From UBA11957 sp963603285 (GTDB lineage Bacteria; Bacillota; Clostridia; Lachnospirales; Lachnospiraceae): DNA of 22,781 bases. Every line of letters begins with the position of its first letter. Within the stretch, counting starts at the first letter, position 1. Location: positions 1-22,781 of the forward strand of contig CAVCMG010000043.1 in assembly GCA_963603285.1 (NCBI GenBank), written 5' to 3'. Shown here piece after piece: positions 14,917-22,778 of this stretch. The notes beneath the pieces are model-generated. The model saw nothing but the letters and a program-made list of their open reading frames with translations, made no database searches and was not told the DNA's origin. Position numbers and translations under genes: made by a program.

Positions 14917-15705
14917 TTATACCTGCTGTCTCCGCTGTCTGTAGGCTTCATAGAGCAGAATGGACGCTGCCACGGAGGCATTCAGGGATTCCAGCTTTCC
15001 CTCCATGGGGATCCGTACCTTTAAGGACGCAGCCTTTGCAGCTTCTTCTGTCAGTCCGTTGCCCTCATTTCCGATCATAAAGGCACAGCCCTTCGTATAG
15101 TCCTCTTTATCATAGGTATGTTCTCCTTTAAGGTGTGCCGCACAGGTGGCAATCCCTTTTTGCTGCAAAAGCTCCAGCACCGGCAGCATTTCTCCCTCTT
15201 TCAGACACACAAAAGGCATCCGGTAGATCGAACCCATCGTGGAACGGATCGTCTTCGGATTATAGATATCCACGCAGTCCGCCGTCATGATGATACCGTC
15301 TGCACCGGCCCCCTCTGCGGTACGGAAGATCGTGCCCATATTGCCGGGATCCTGCAGATTTTCCAGAAAGACCAGAAGCGGCTTTTCTTTTTTCAGAAGA
15401 TCTTCCATGGTATAGGAAGGCTGCCGGAGCACACACAGAACGCCCTGTGGCGTCATGGTGGCACTCATTTTGTCAAAAACACTGTCCTCAACCAGCTCCC
15501 AGTCCATCCCCTCCAGCACAGACCTGTCCTCCATACTGTTGTAAAACCGTTCGGACAGATAGCTTTTTTTGATCTGGGCTTTTGGTGCTTCATAAAACAT
15601 ACGGGGTCCCTCTACCAGAAAAAACCCGTCTTCTCTTCTTGTTCTGGCCTTTTTTGCCAGCTGCTGTATATATTTGAGCTGTGCATTGCTGCTGCTTGTA
15701 ATCAT
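14917..15705 (-). CDS. SpoU/TrmH-family RNA 2'-O-methyltransferase
   Basis: A 262-residue SPOUT-fold RNA methyltransferase using S-adenosylmethionine. The N-terminal substrate-binding domain (about 1-100) contains FFLVEGPRMFYEA. The catalytic trefoil-knot domain has motif 1 LENLQDPGNMGTIFRTAEGAG (about 112-132, written here in full as 21 letters split as LENLQDPGN and MGTIFRTAEGAG), motif 2 FMIGNEGNGL and motif 3 IPMEGKLESLNASVAASILL. The target nucleotide (tRNA or rRNA) cannot be decided from sequence; YsgA/RlmB-like members are closest. It begins 27 bases after dnaE with an AGAGG site and is probably read with it. No strong terminator follows its stop. Confidence 0.92.
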   Translation of the reverse strand: MITSSSNAQLKYIQQLAKKARTRREDGFFLVEGPRMFYEAPKAQIKKSYLSERFYNSMEDRSVLEGMDWELVEDSVFDKMSATMTPQGVLCVLRQPSYTMEDLLKKEKPLLVFLENLQDPGNMGTIFRTAEGAGADGIIMTADCVDIYNPKTIRSTMGSIYRMPFVCLKEGEMLPVLELLQQKGIATCAAHLKGEHTYDKEDYTKGCAFMIGNEGNGLTEEAAKAASLKVRIPMEGKLESLNASVAASILLYEAYRQRRQQV

Positions 15706-15732
15706 ATGCTGCCTCTTTCTTCCATGACTATG

Positions 15733-18700
15733 TTATCCCCTTCTCTTTCCAAGATCGGGGCCTTTTTCCACAATGCGGATATTTTCATCCCCATACATAT
15801 CTTTTAACCGGTCAGTAAGATTTGTATCGATCTGCACTGTCCGGCTGGCCGGAAGACGTTTGATCGCCTTTTCCGCCTTCAGATACAGCACGACATGATC
15901 CTGTCCGTCCGAGGACCGCAGGACATCGTACAGACCGGCTACCTTATGGTCATATTCCGCCCGGTCGGCAAACTGGATCCAGAGCTCCCGGCGGCTGTTT
16001 TCAAAAGGATTAACCTGCTCACAGATCAGCTTGCTCGGCTTGTCATCCTCCGCAGACACGCGACCACTGACAAAGACCTTGGCATCTTTTTCCATCAGCT
16101 TATTATATCTTTCATAGGTGCGCGGAAATACAACGACCTCCACACTGCCCACGAGATCCTCGATGGTTAAAAACGCCATGACCTGATTATTCTTTGTATA
16201 TTTGATCGTTTTTTCAGAAACCAGACCACCGATCACCTGCGTAGAGCCGTCTTCGACCAGCGGTGCACCTGTCTCTTCGTCCGGCATGAACTTTGTGGAT
16301 ACCGTTGTGATGGTCTTTTTCCACAGATCCTCGTATTCCTCCAGCGGATGTCCACTGACATAAATACCGAGAACCTCCTTTTCACAGGCCAGAAGCTCCT
16401 CTTTATCGTATTCTGCCACATCCGGCAACGGAATATTGACCGTCTCCTCCGCCGCATCACCGAGCCAGTCAAACAGGCTCATCTGTCCGGTCAGGGAATT
16501 TTTCTTTTCCTGATTCACCTGATCCAGGATCTGGGCATAGCACAGCATATACTGGTGGCGGTTGCCACCGAAGCCATCGAACGCACCGGCCTTGATAAAG
16601 TTTTCCACGGTTCTTTTGTTGATCTCTTTTCCGCTTAAACGGTCAGCCAGATCCCGGATTGATGTAAACGGGCCGTTGGCCTCACGTTCCGCTACGATAA
16701 CCTCCTGCACCGGCTTACCGATACCCTTGATCGCGGTCAGACCATAACGGATCGCCTTGCCCTCTACGGAAAAATCACCCGCGCTGCGGTTGATATCCGG
16801 CGGCAGGATCTGGATGCCCATCTGGCGGCAGGTCAGGATATATTCGGAGATTTTGGTCGGATGATCCACTACCGAAGTCATCAGTGCGGCCATAAATTCT
16901 ACCGGATAGTAATATTTCAGCCATGCGGTCTGGTAGGAAACCACGGCATACGCCGCCGCATGGGACTTGTTGAATGCATATTTGGCGAAATCAGTCATGT
17001 CGTCGTAGATCTTATTGGCGACCTGCTCGGAAATACCGTTGCTAATACAGCCGGGAACACCCTCTTCTTCATTACCATAAACAAAGTTCTGGCGCTCCTT
17101 TGCCATGACAGCGGCCTTTTTCTTGGACATTGCACGGCGTACCAGATCGCTTCGACCCAGCGTATAGCCGCCCAGATCCCGGACGATCTGCATAACCTGC
17201 TCCTGATATACGATACAGCCGTAGGTCGGCTCCAGGATCGGTTCGAGCTGCGGACAGTCATAGGTGATCTGATCCGGATGATTTTTGCCCTTGATGTACT
17301 GCGGAATAAAATCCATCGGGCCCGGACGGTACAGGGAAATACCCGCGATGATATCCTCCAGACTCTTTGGTTTCAGCTCTTTCATGAAGGATTTCATACC
17401 CGCACTCTCGAGCTGGAACACGCCCTCGCAGATGCCTTTTCCGATCATGTCCAGCACCTGCGGATCGTTGTAATCGATGGTGTCCATGTCGATCACTTTA
17501 CCTGTGCTGTGCTCGATATTGCGCACAGCATTCTGGATGACCGTCAGGGTACGAAGACCCAGAAAATCCATTTTTAACAGGCCCAGCTCTTCCAGTGTGG
17601 TCATGGTAAACTGTGTGGTGATCGAACCGTCGGAGGCTCTCGACAGCGGCACATACTCCTCGACCGCTTTCTGGGAGATCACGACACCGGCGGCATGCAT
17701 CGACGTATGGCGGGGCAGTCCTTCCAGACGGCGCGCCATATCAATCAGGTAATGCACCTGCTCGTCGGTCTCGTAGGTCTTTTTCAGCTCCGGGTTCATG
17801 GTCAGCGCTTTGTCGATCGTAATATTCAGCTCGTTCGGGATCATCTTGGAGATCGTATCGCACTGGGCATACGGCATGTCCAGCACACGGCCCACATCAC
17901 GAATGACACCGCGGGCCGCCATCGTACCGAAGGTGACGATCTGTACGACACGGTCTTTGCCATATTTACGCACAACGTAATCAATGACTTCCTGCCGTCT
18001 CTCGTAGCAGAAGTCAACGTCAATATCGGGCATGGAAACTCGTTCCGGGTTCAGGAAACGCTCAAACAGCAGATTGTAACGGATCGGGTCCAGCTTTGTG
18101 ATACCCAGCGTATAGGAAACGAGACTTCCAGCGGCGGAACCACGGCCGGGACCTACGCTGATGCCCTGGGAACGGGCGTAATGGATAAAGTCCCATACAA
18201 TAAGGAAGTAATCGACGTAGCCCATCTGTTTGATCGTCGAAAGCTCGTAGGTCAGACGATCTTTCAAGTCCTGCGTCACCGGCTGGTACCGTTTTTCAAG
18301 ACCTTCCCAGCAGAGCTTGTTTAAGTATTCCCAGGAGGTATAGCCATCGGGAACGTCGTATTTTGGCAGCTTGGTCACGCCAAATTCGATCTCAACCTCA
18401 CAGCGCTCGGCAATCTTCTGGGTATTTTCCAGCGCCTGCAGGGCATAGGGAAACAATTGTGCCATCTCCTCGGGGGACTTGACATAGTACTGGCCGCCCT
18501 CGTAGCGCATACGGTCCTCATCGTTGACCTTTTTGCCGGTCTGGATACACAGAAGGATATCGTGGGCCTTGGCGTCGTCGGCATAAGTATAATGGACATC
18601 GTTGGTGCAGACCAGCTCGATCCCGGTTTCCTGACTCATGCGAAGCAGCGCCTGATTGACCTGCTGCTGGTCGGGGATGCCGTGATCCTGCAGTTCGAGA

Positions 18701-19215
18701 AAGAAATTGCCTTTGCCAAAGATCTTTTCATAAGAAAGGGCAGCTTCTTTGGATGCTTCGTAACGGCCACGGGTGATCTCTCTGGCTACCTCACCGGCAA
18801 GGCACGCGCTCAGGGCAATAATGCCTTCGTGGTATTTTTCAAGGACTTCCTTGTCTACACGGGGTTTATAATAGTACCCTTCTGTAAAGCCCTTGGAAAC
18901 GATCTTCATCAGATTGCTGTAGCCGGTATTATTCTCAGCCAGCAAAACAAGGTGATAATATCTGTCCTCGCCGCCGGTGCTTTCTTTGTCGTACATGGAT
19001 CCCGGCGCTACATATACCTCACAGCCGAGGATCGGGCGGATCCCGGCGGCTTTGGCGGCGCGGTAAAAGTCGATCACGCCGTACATGACGCCATGGTCTG
19101 TGATGGCGGCGCTGTCCATGCCGAGCTCTTTGACACGGTTGACGTACTCGGTGATTTTATTGGAGCCATCGAGAAGGCTGTATTCTGTATGCACATGTAA
19201 ATGGGCAAAACGCAT
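15733..19215 (-). CDS. dnaE: DNA polymerase III alpha subunit DnaE
   Basis: This 1160-residue C-family replicative polymerase is complete. The N-terminal PHP domain keeps HLHVHTEYS (5-13), ITDHG (38-42), GCEVY and TNDVHY (204-209). The palm contains GPGRGSAAGS (355-364), PDIDVDF with D399 and D401, and the third catalytic Asp D550 in LLKMDFLGLRT. A tandem HhH region and an OB-fold (TQVIGGLVSEKTIKYTKNNQ, about 985-1005) follow, and the C-terminal part is short. Clostridia usually pair DnaE with PolC. ATG has AGGAG seven bases upstream. It lies 103 bases after cvfB, and the gap contains a small hairpin repeat. Confidence 0.97.
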   Translation of the reverse strand: MRFAHLHVHTEYSLLDGSNKITEYVNRVKELGMDSAAITDHGVMYGVIDFYRAAKAAGIRPILGCEVYVAPGSMYDKESTGGEDRYYHLVLLAENNTGYSNLMKIVSKGFTEGYYYKPRVDKEVLEKYHEGIIALSACLAGEVAREITRGRYEASKEAALSYEKIFGKGNFFLELQDHGIPDQQQVNQALLRMSQETGIELVCTNDVHYTYADDAKAHDILLCIQTGKKVNDEDRMRYEGGQYYVKSPEEMAQLFPYALQALENTQKIAERCEVEIEFGVTKLPKYDVPDGYTSWEYLNKLCWEGLEKRYQPVTQDLKDRLTYELSTIKQMGYVDYFLIVWDFIHYARSQGISVGPGRGSAAGSLVSYTLGITKLDPIRYNLLFERFLNPERVSMPDIDVDFCYERRQEVIDYVVRKYGKDRVVQIVTFGTMAARGVIRDVGRVLDMPYAQCDTISKMIPNELNITIDKALTMNPELKKTYETDEQVHYLIDMARRLEGLPRHTSMHAAGVVISQKAVEEYVPLSRASDGSITTQFTMTTLEELGLLKMDFLGLRTLTVIQNAVRNIEHSTGKVIDMDTIDYNDPQVLDMIGKGICEGVFQLESAGMKSFMKELKPKSLEDIIAGISLYRPGPMDFIPQYIKGKNHPDQITYDCPQLEPILEPTYGCIVYQEQVMQIVRDLGGYTLGRSDLVRRAMSKKKAAVMAKERQNFVYGNEEEGVPGCISNGISEQVANKIYDDMTDFAKYAFNKSHAAAYAVVSYQTAWLKYYYPVEFMAALMTSVVDHPTKISEYILTCRQMGIQILPPDINRSAGDFSVEGKAIRYGLTAIKGIGKPVQEVIVAEREANGPFTSIRDLADRLSGKEINKRTVENFIKAGAFDGFGGNRHQYMLCYAQILDQVNQEKKNSLTGQMSLFDWLGDAAEETVNIPLPDVAEYDKEELLACEKEVLGIYVSGHPLEEYEDLWKKTITTVSTKFMPDEETGAPLVEDGSTQVIGGLVSEKTIKYTKNNQVMAFLTIEDLVGSVEVVVFPRTYERYNKLMEKDAKVFVSGRVSAEDDKPSKLICEQVNPFENSRRELWIQFADRAEYDHKVAGLYDVLRSSDGQDHVVLYLKAEKAIKRLPASRTVQIDTNLTDRLKDMYGDENIRIVEKGPDLGKRRG

Positions 19216-19289
19216 GGTGTTCTCCTCTCGTTGCTGTCCTCACCGCATAAAAGCTGTCATGTGGCGGGGAAGCGGTTTTCTCTTGCCTT

Positions 19290-19312
19290 AGAAACTCGCG
19301 AAGCGTGTTTCT
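19290..19312 (-). repeat. Small hairpin related to the 44-nt repeat family, between cvfB and dnaE
   Basis: Arms AGAAAC (19290-19295) and GTTTCT (19307-19312), one mismatch, then CGC/GCG around a three-base loop. On the minus strand the sequence continues CTAAGGCAAGAG, echoing the CTAAGGCAGTAAAAG tail of the repeats at 9387-9474. There is no T tract, so readthrough from cvfB into dnaE is likely. Confidence 0.4.
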
Positions 19313-19318
19313 TATGGT

Positions 19319-20161
19319 TTACAGACGGTAGATACGTCCGTCCCGGATGGCTATTTTTTCTTCTTTTAACAGACGGCCTACGGCACGTTTGAAGGCGGCT
19401 TTGCTGATACCAAATTCTCTTTTTATGACTTCCGGTGATACTTTGTCATCGAAGGGCAGGACACCGGCAAATTCTTCAAGTACCTGCATGATATTGGCGG
19501 CGTCGACGTCCATCTGGAGGTAGGCTTTCTGGTGCGGGGAAACGGTCAGTTTGCCATCGTCGCGGACTTTGACAACACGGACGGTCACTTCGTCTCCGGG
19601 TTTGTACTGCCCCTGGGCTTCTTTTTTCGGAATCAGTGCGCTGTACATATGGTCTACGGCGAGGAATACGCCGAAGTTGTCGCTGATTTCGTAGACGCGG
19701 CCTTTGACGGTGTCGCCTTCTTTATAGGGGGAGTCGGTGCGCAGGCTGTGATAGATTTTCATTGTGGCGCACAGGCGGTCGGATTTATCGGTATAGAGGG
19801 ATACGAGATATTCTTCGCCTTCGCGGACTTTTTTGGTCTGTTCTTTGAAGGGGAGGAAGAGGTCTTTTTCCAGACCCCAGTCAAGGAAAGCACCGATTTT
19901 ACCGACACTGACTACACGAAGGAGGGCGATCTGACCCAGTTCGAGGAGCGGCTGTCTTGTGGTGGCGATGGGGCGGTCCTGGGAGTCTTTATAGATAAAT
20001 ACGTTGATGCAGTCGCCTTTTTTTGCGGTTTCGGGAACCTGTTTGGCTGGGAGAAGTACTTTTTCTCCGGCGGCGGCTGCTTCTTCAGATTCGGCAAGGT
20101 ATACGCCGAAGTCTACGGTTTTTACGATGGTCAGGGGTTGTTTTTTTCCTAATTCTATCAA
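19319..20161 (-). CDS. cvfB: CvfB-family S1 RNA-binding protein
   Basis: A 280-residue protein of the CvfB/YitL family. S1-like domains cover the first three quarters (DFGVYLAESE near the start; IGAFLDWGLEKDLFLPFKEQ; VYEISDNFGVFLAVDHMYSA). A C-terminal winged helix follows (about 225-280; REFGISKAAFKRAVGRLLKE, ending IAIRDGRIYRL). Family members bind RNA and affect virulence or translation-linked regulation in Staphylococcus; the exact role here is unknown. I chose the TTG at 20159-20161 (MIELGKKQPLTIVKTVDFG), which has AGAGAGG nine bases upstream and matches the usual family start. An upstream in-frame TTG at 20197 has no ribosome site. A promoter lies at 20225-20253. Confidence 0.88.
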   Translation of the reverse strand: MIELGKKQPLTIVKTVDFGVYLAESEEAAAAGEKVLLPAKQVPETAKKGDCINVFIYKDSQDRPIATTRQPLLELGQIALLRVVSVGKIGAFLDWGLEKDLFLPFKEQTKKVREGEEYLVSLYTDKSDRLCATMKIYHSLRTDSPYKEGDTVKGRVYEISDNFGVFLAVDHMYSALIPKKEAQGQYKPGDEVTVRVVKVRDDGKLTVSPHQKAYLQMDVDAANIMQVLEEFAGVLPFDDKVSPEVIKREFGISKAAFKRAVGRLLKEEKIAIRDGRIYRL

Positions 20162-20224
20162 GTCTTTCGTCCTCTCTTTTCTGTTTGTGGGCCCCAAAAG
20201 GGCGTATTAAGCCACGATACTGAT

Positions 20225-20253
20225 ATTCTAACTGTTTATGGGGGAGTGTGCAA
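20225..20253 (-). promoter_or_regulatory. Promoter of cvfB (and probably dnaE)
   Basis: Minus-strand TTGCAC (20248-20253), 17-base spacer, TAGAAT (20225-20230). The leader of about 57 bases contains a small GCCC-CAAAA-GGGC hairpin near 20191-20203. Confidence 0.75.
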
Positions 20254-20318
20254 GTGGGGAAATGTGAATTTGTGGCACAGGACGGCTTCGCCTGCTGTGC
20301 GCATGGGGATGTGGGGAC

Positions 20319-20430
20319 GACCGTAAAGTGGCCGGGGCGAGGGATGGCGGTGGCGGGGATGGCCGACGCTCGGGCAGTGGGTCTAAGTGTGCAGATGACC
20401 GCCATCCCTCACCCCGGCCACTTCACGGTC
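20319..20430. repeat. Fold-back 1 in the non-coding gap: 32-bp inverted repeat
   Basis: Arms 20319-20350 and 20399-20430 are complementary at 30 of 32 positions around a 48-base G-rich centre. Starts GACCGTAAAGTGGCCGGG. A smaller GCACAG/CTGTGC hairpin lies just before it (20275-20300). The short ORFs here are by-products of the repeat. Confidence 0.75.
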
Positions 20431-20460
20431 TGTCTTTGAGGTACGGAGGGGCGATTGACA

Positions 20461-20579
20461 GACGCATCGCTGCGCTCGCTGGCAACGAACAGCGCGCTTT
20501 GCGCGCGTACGTCGACCACCGTTTGAAATACTTTATATAGATTACAAAGCACGATTAACAGCGAACGCAGTGATGCGTC
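20461..20579. repeat. Fold-back 2 in the non-coding gap: 21-bp inverted repeat
   Basis: Arms 20461-20481 and 20559-20579 are complementary at 19 of 21 positions (GACGCATC... outer end). The 77-base interior contains a GCGCGC-TTT-GCGCGC hairpin at 20492-20506 and an AT-rich right part. Confidence 0.7.
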
Positions 20580-20600
20580 CCCCGCACTCCCTTGTATCAG

Positions 20601-20813
20601 GTTTTGTGCGAACATGGGCAGAGGGTGTGTCTGTATCGGTTCCAAACGATTCAAAGTGCGGTTTTAGCTTTGATGAGATCCACGGCTTACGTAATCTTAT
20701 GCGCGAGCCCGCTTTAGCGAGCGCATTAGATGAAGTTAGCCGTTAGCTCAGCAAAGCGTTGCACTTGTTTGGAAACGATACAGACACACCCTCTGTCCAT
20801 GTTTGTGCAAAAC
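20601..20813. repeat. Fold-back 3 in the non-coding gap: about 213 bp, imperfect arms
   Basis: Outer arms 20601-20647 and 20767-20813 match at 42 of 47 positions. Inner arms 20682-20704 and 20721-20743 match at 19 of 23 around a CGCT-TT-AGCG tip. The two parts are joined by segments with small insertions. No ORF of credible length is contained. With fold-backs 1 and 2 it fills most of the gap between pncB (stop at 20884) and the cvfB promoter; the remaining 20814-20883 shows nothing clear, and no T-tract terminator for pncB was found. Confidence 0.75.
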
Positions 20814-20883
20814 CGTCCGTCCTCACCAAACGTCCCGTCTCACACCATCTATCGTCTCAGCCAACCAACTGATTTCCAGCTGT

Positions 20884-22353
20884 CTACTGCTCTTCCAGAT
20901 GTTTCATACTCATTTCTTCCAGCAGATCACTCTTGATCTTATACAGCTTCTCGGAAAGATCTACATACACCTCATGCGGATTCACAAGACGTCTGGTCTC
21001 ATCCCACAGCGTCTCCTGCTCTTTCTTGCAGATTGCCTGGATCTCCATAACACTCGGAGACTCGTAGCACGGCTCGCCCTTGTCGATAACCTTGACAAGG
21101 AGCTCACGCAATGTATAGGTTCCCGCTTTCAGCTTGGTCTTTTTCCATGTCTCGATCGGATCGAAAATGATCAGATCCTTGTTCTCATCGTAGGTCTCAC
21201 CGTCCAGACAGATCAGGTCGGCACGGATCTTGCCCGTCTTTTTGTCATAGATACGGTAGATGATCTTGTTGCCCGGGTTCGTTACCTTTTCAGTGTTTTC
21301 GGACAGCTTGATCTTCGGTGTAAACTCCTTCTCCTCCGGTGTCTTGACCCCGGCCAGTTTGTAAACACCACCGAACGCCGGGCAGTCCTTGGAGGTGATC
21401 ATATTCGTACCGACACCCCAGGAATTAATCTTGGCACCCTGGGCCTTTAGGCTGTCGATCAGATACTCGTCCAGATCACTGGAAGCCGAAATAATCGCAT
21501 CACCAAAGCCAGCCTCATTAAGCATCTCATATGCCTTCTTGGACAGATAAGCCAGATCGCCGCTGTCGATACGGATACCGTAACCCTTCATCGGCAGACC
21601 GGCTGCCCTCATCTCCTTAAACACACGGATCGCATTCGGCACACCAGAATCCAGTACGTCATAGGTATCCACCAGCAGAATGCAGGCATCCGGATACATA
21701 TCCGCATACGCCTTAAACGCCGTATACTCATCCGGGAAACTCATGATCCAGCTGTGCGCATGCGTACCCTTCACCGGCACCCCAAACATCTGGCCCGTCA
21801 AAACATTCGACGTACCCACACAACCAGCGATCACAGCCGCTCTCGCACCATAAATACCCGCATCCGGCCCCTGCGCACGACGCAGACCAAATTCCATGAT
21901 ACCGTCGCCCTTCGCCGCATACACAACACGCGCCGCCTTCGTAGCGATCAGACTCTGATGGTTCAGCATATTCAAAATCGCCGTCTCCACCAGCTGCGCC
22001 TCCATCACCGGCGCAATAACCTTAACAAGCGGCTCCCGCGGGAACACCACCGTACCCTCCGGAATCGCATAAATATCCCCCGTAAAATGGAATCCCCGCA
22101 AATACTCCAGAAACTCCGGATCAAACATATTCAGACCACGCAGATAGCAGATATCATCCGGCGTAAAATGCAGATCCCTGATATACTCAATAATCTGCTC
22201 CAGACCAGCCGCAATCGCAAACCCACCATCACACGGATTCTTCCTGTAAAACGCATCAAAGACCACAATCTGGTCCGTAGGATTCTTAAAATAACCCTGC
22301 ATCATCGTCAACTCATACAAGTCCGTCAGCAGAGTAAGATTCATTGCTCTCAT
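20884..22353 (-). CDS. pncB: Nicotinate phosphoribosyltransferase
   Basis: A 489-residue enzyme that makes nicotinate mononucleotide from nicotinate and PRPP with ATP, the first step of niacin salvage to NAD. The N-terminal part has NLTLLTDLYELTMMQGYF; the barrel has EFGLRRAQGPDAGIYGARAA (about 154-173), THAHSWIMSFPDEY (197-210) and the PRPP-site region YGIRIDSGDLAYLS (about 262-275). The C-terminal region ends EEMSMKHLEEQ. I chose ATG 22351-22353 with AAAGGAG eight bases upstream; an in-frame GTG at 22401 falls in the operator region and lacks a ribosome site. It has its own promoter and a candidate NiaR site. Codon third bases differ between its 5' and 3' halves. Confidence 0.95.
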   Translation of the reverse strand: MRAMNLTLLTDLYELTMMQGYFKNPTDQIVVFDAFYRKNPCDGGFAIAAGLEQIIEYIRDLHFTPDDICYLRGLNMFDPEFLEYLRGFHFTGDIYAIPEGTVVFPREPLVKVIAPVMEAQLVETAILNMLNHQSLIATKAARVVYAAKGDGIMEFGLRRAQGPDAGIYGARAAVIAGCVGTSNVLTGQMFGVPVKGTHAHSWIMSFPDEYTAFKAYADMYPDACILLVDTYDVLDSGVPNAIRVFKEMRAAGLPMKGYGIRIDSGDLAYLSKKAYEMLNEAGFGDAIISASSDLDEYLIDSLKAQGAKINSWGVGTNMITSKDCPAFGGVYKLAGVKTPEEKEFTPKIKLSENTEKVTNPGNKIIYRIYDKKTGKIRADLICLDGETYDENKDLIIFDPIETWKKTKLKAGTYTLRELLVKVIDKGEPCYESPSVMEIQAICKKEQETLWDETRRLVNPHEVYVDLSEKLYKIKSDLLEEMSMKHLEEQ

Positions 22354-22385
22354 CAAAAAGCTCCTTTCAAATAACCACATATACC

Positions 22386-22405
22386 CTTTGTGTCTTGTCA
22401 CAAAG
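22386..22405. promoter_or_regulatory. Candidate NiaR operator for pncB
   Basis: A 20-base perfect palindrome in its arms: CTTTGTG-TCTTGT-CACAAAG. The core TGTCTTGTCA is close to the TGTCTTGACA centre that I recall for the niacin repressor NiaR of Firmicutes. It sits directly downstream of the pncB -10, over the predicted start, so a bound repressor would block transcription. Confidence 0.5.
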
Positions 22406-22413
22406 TTTTCCCT

Positions 22414-22422
22414 ATTATACCA
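22414..22422 (-). promoter_or_regulatory. Extended -10 promoter of pncB
   Basis: Minus-strand TGG-TATAAT: a perfect -10 (22414-22419) with the TGN extension. No good -35 is found at 16-18 bases, consistent with an extended -10 class promoter. Confidence 0.65.
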
Positions 22423-22458
22423 CCAATCCCCAAAAAAGCACTAAAAAAGCATCAAAAA

Positions 22459-22497
22459 GTAAAGATTTTTTTTGAATATCTTTACAAAAGTAAAGAT
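22459..22497. repeat. Triple GTAAAGAT motif upstream of pncB
   Basis: GTAAAGAT at 22459-22466, its complement at 22478-22485 and GTAAAGAT again at 22490-22497. The last two form an 8-bp stem with an AAAA loop, and the first two a stem with an 11-base loop. They lie 40-80 bases upstream of the pncB -10 in a very AT-rich stretch, and between the divergent pncB and tRNA promoters. Confidence 0.45.
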
Positions 22498-22531
22498 CTC
22501 CAAATTTTTTCAAAAAACTCAAAATTAACTC

Positions 22532-22560
22532 TTGACTTTTCCCTCCCACTCCCCTATAAT
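22532..22560 (+). promoter_or_regulatory. Promoter of the tRNA-Gln genes
   Basis: TTGACT (22532-22537), 17-base spacer, TATAAT (22555-22560). A 16-base palindrome TTGTGT-TGCG-ACACAA (22564-22579) covers the expected start, 23 bases before the first tRNA. Confidence 0.85.
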
Positions 22561-22589
22561 ACATTGTGTTGCGACACAAAACAACGCAT

Positions 22590-22662
22590 TGGGCTATCGC
22601 CAAATGGTAAGGCAACGGACTCTGACTCCGTCATTTTCAAGGTTCGAATCCTTGTAGCCCAG
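22590..22662 (+). tRNA. tRNA-Gln (anticodon CTG), copy 1
   Basis: A 73-base cloverleaf. Acceptor TGGGCTA pairs with TAGCCCA (22655-22661), discriminator G. The D arm is GCC/GGC. The anticodon arm is ACGGA-CTCTGAC-TCCGT with anticodon CTG, and the T arm is CAAGG-TTCGAAT-CCTTG. The 3' CCA is not encoded (TTT follows), so CCA must be added after transcription. It reads CAG codons; a TTG-anticodon glutamine tRNA must lie elsewhere if CAA is to be read. Confidence 0.95.
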
Positions 22663-22705
22663 TTTATAAACTAAATATCGTCCAAGTGCTTAAGGCACAT
22701 ATTAT

Positions 22706-22778
22706 TGGGCTATCGCCAAATGGTAAGGCAACGGACTCTGACTCCGTCATTTTCAAGGTTCGAATCCTTGTAGCCCAG
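22706..22778 (+). tRNA. tRNA-Gln (anticodon CTG), copy 2
   Basis: Identical over all 73 bases to copy 1, separated by a 43-base AT-rich spacer. It is presumably processed from the same transcript. The 3' CCA is again not encoded (CTA follows). The window ends three bases later, so further copies or other tRNAs may follow. Confidence 0.95.

Noticed and set aside
16861..17577. Plus-strand ORF (238 codons) opposite dnaE, and similar ones at 17695-18324 and 18457-19200
   Set aside because: They mirror the codon pattern of dnaE on the other strand and show no family signature or translation signals.
20409..20654. Minus-strand ORF of 81 codons, and others, in the gap between cvfB and pncB
   Set aside because: They lie across the inverted repeats, have no ribosome sites and no recognisable sequence; by-products of repeat DNA.
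21754..22374. Plus-strand ORF (206 codons) rich in Arg, His and Thr opposite pncB
   Set aside because: The odd composition is the complement of G/T-ending pncB codons; pncB is unmistakable.
22564..22579. Palindrome TTGTGT-TGCG-ACACAA at the tRNA start considered as a second NiaR site
   Set aside because: The spacing and centre differ from the pncB palindrome and it lies on the tRNA leader; more likely a leader hairpin or chance.
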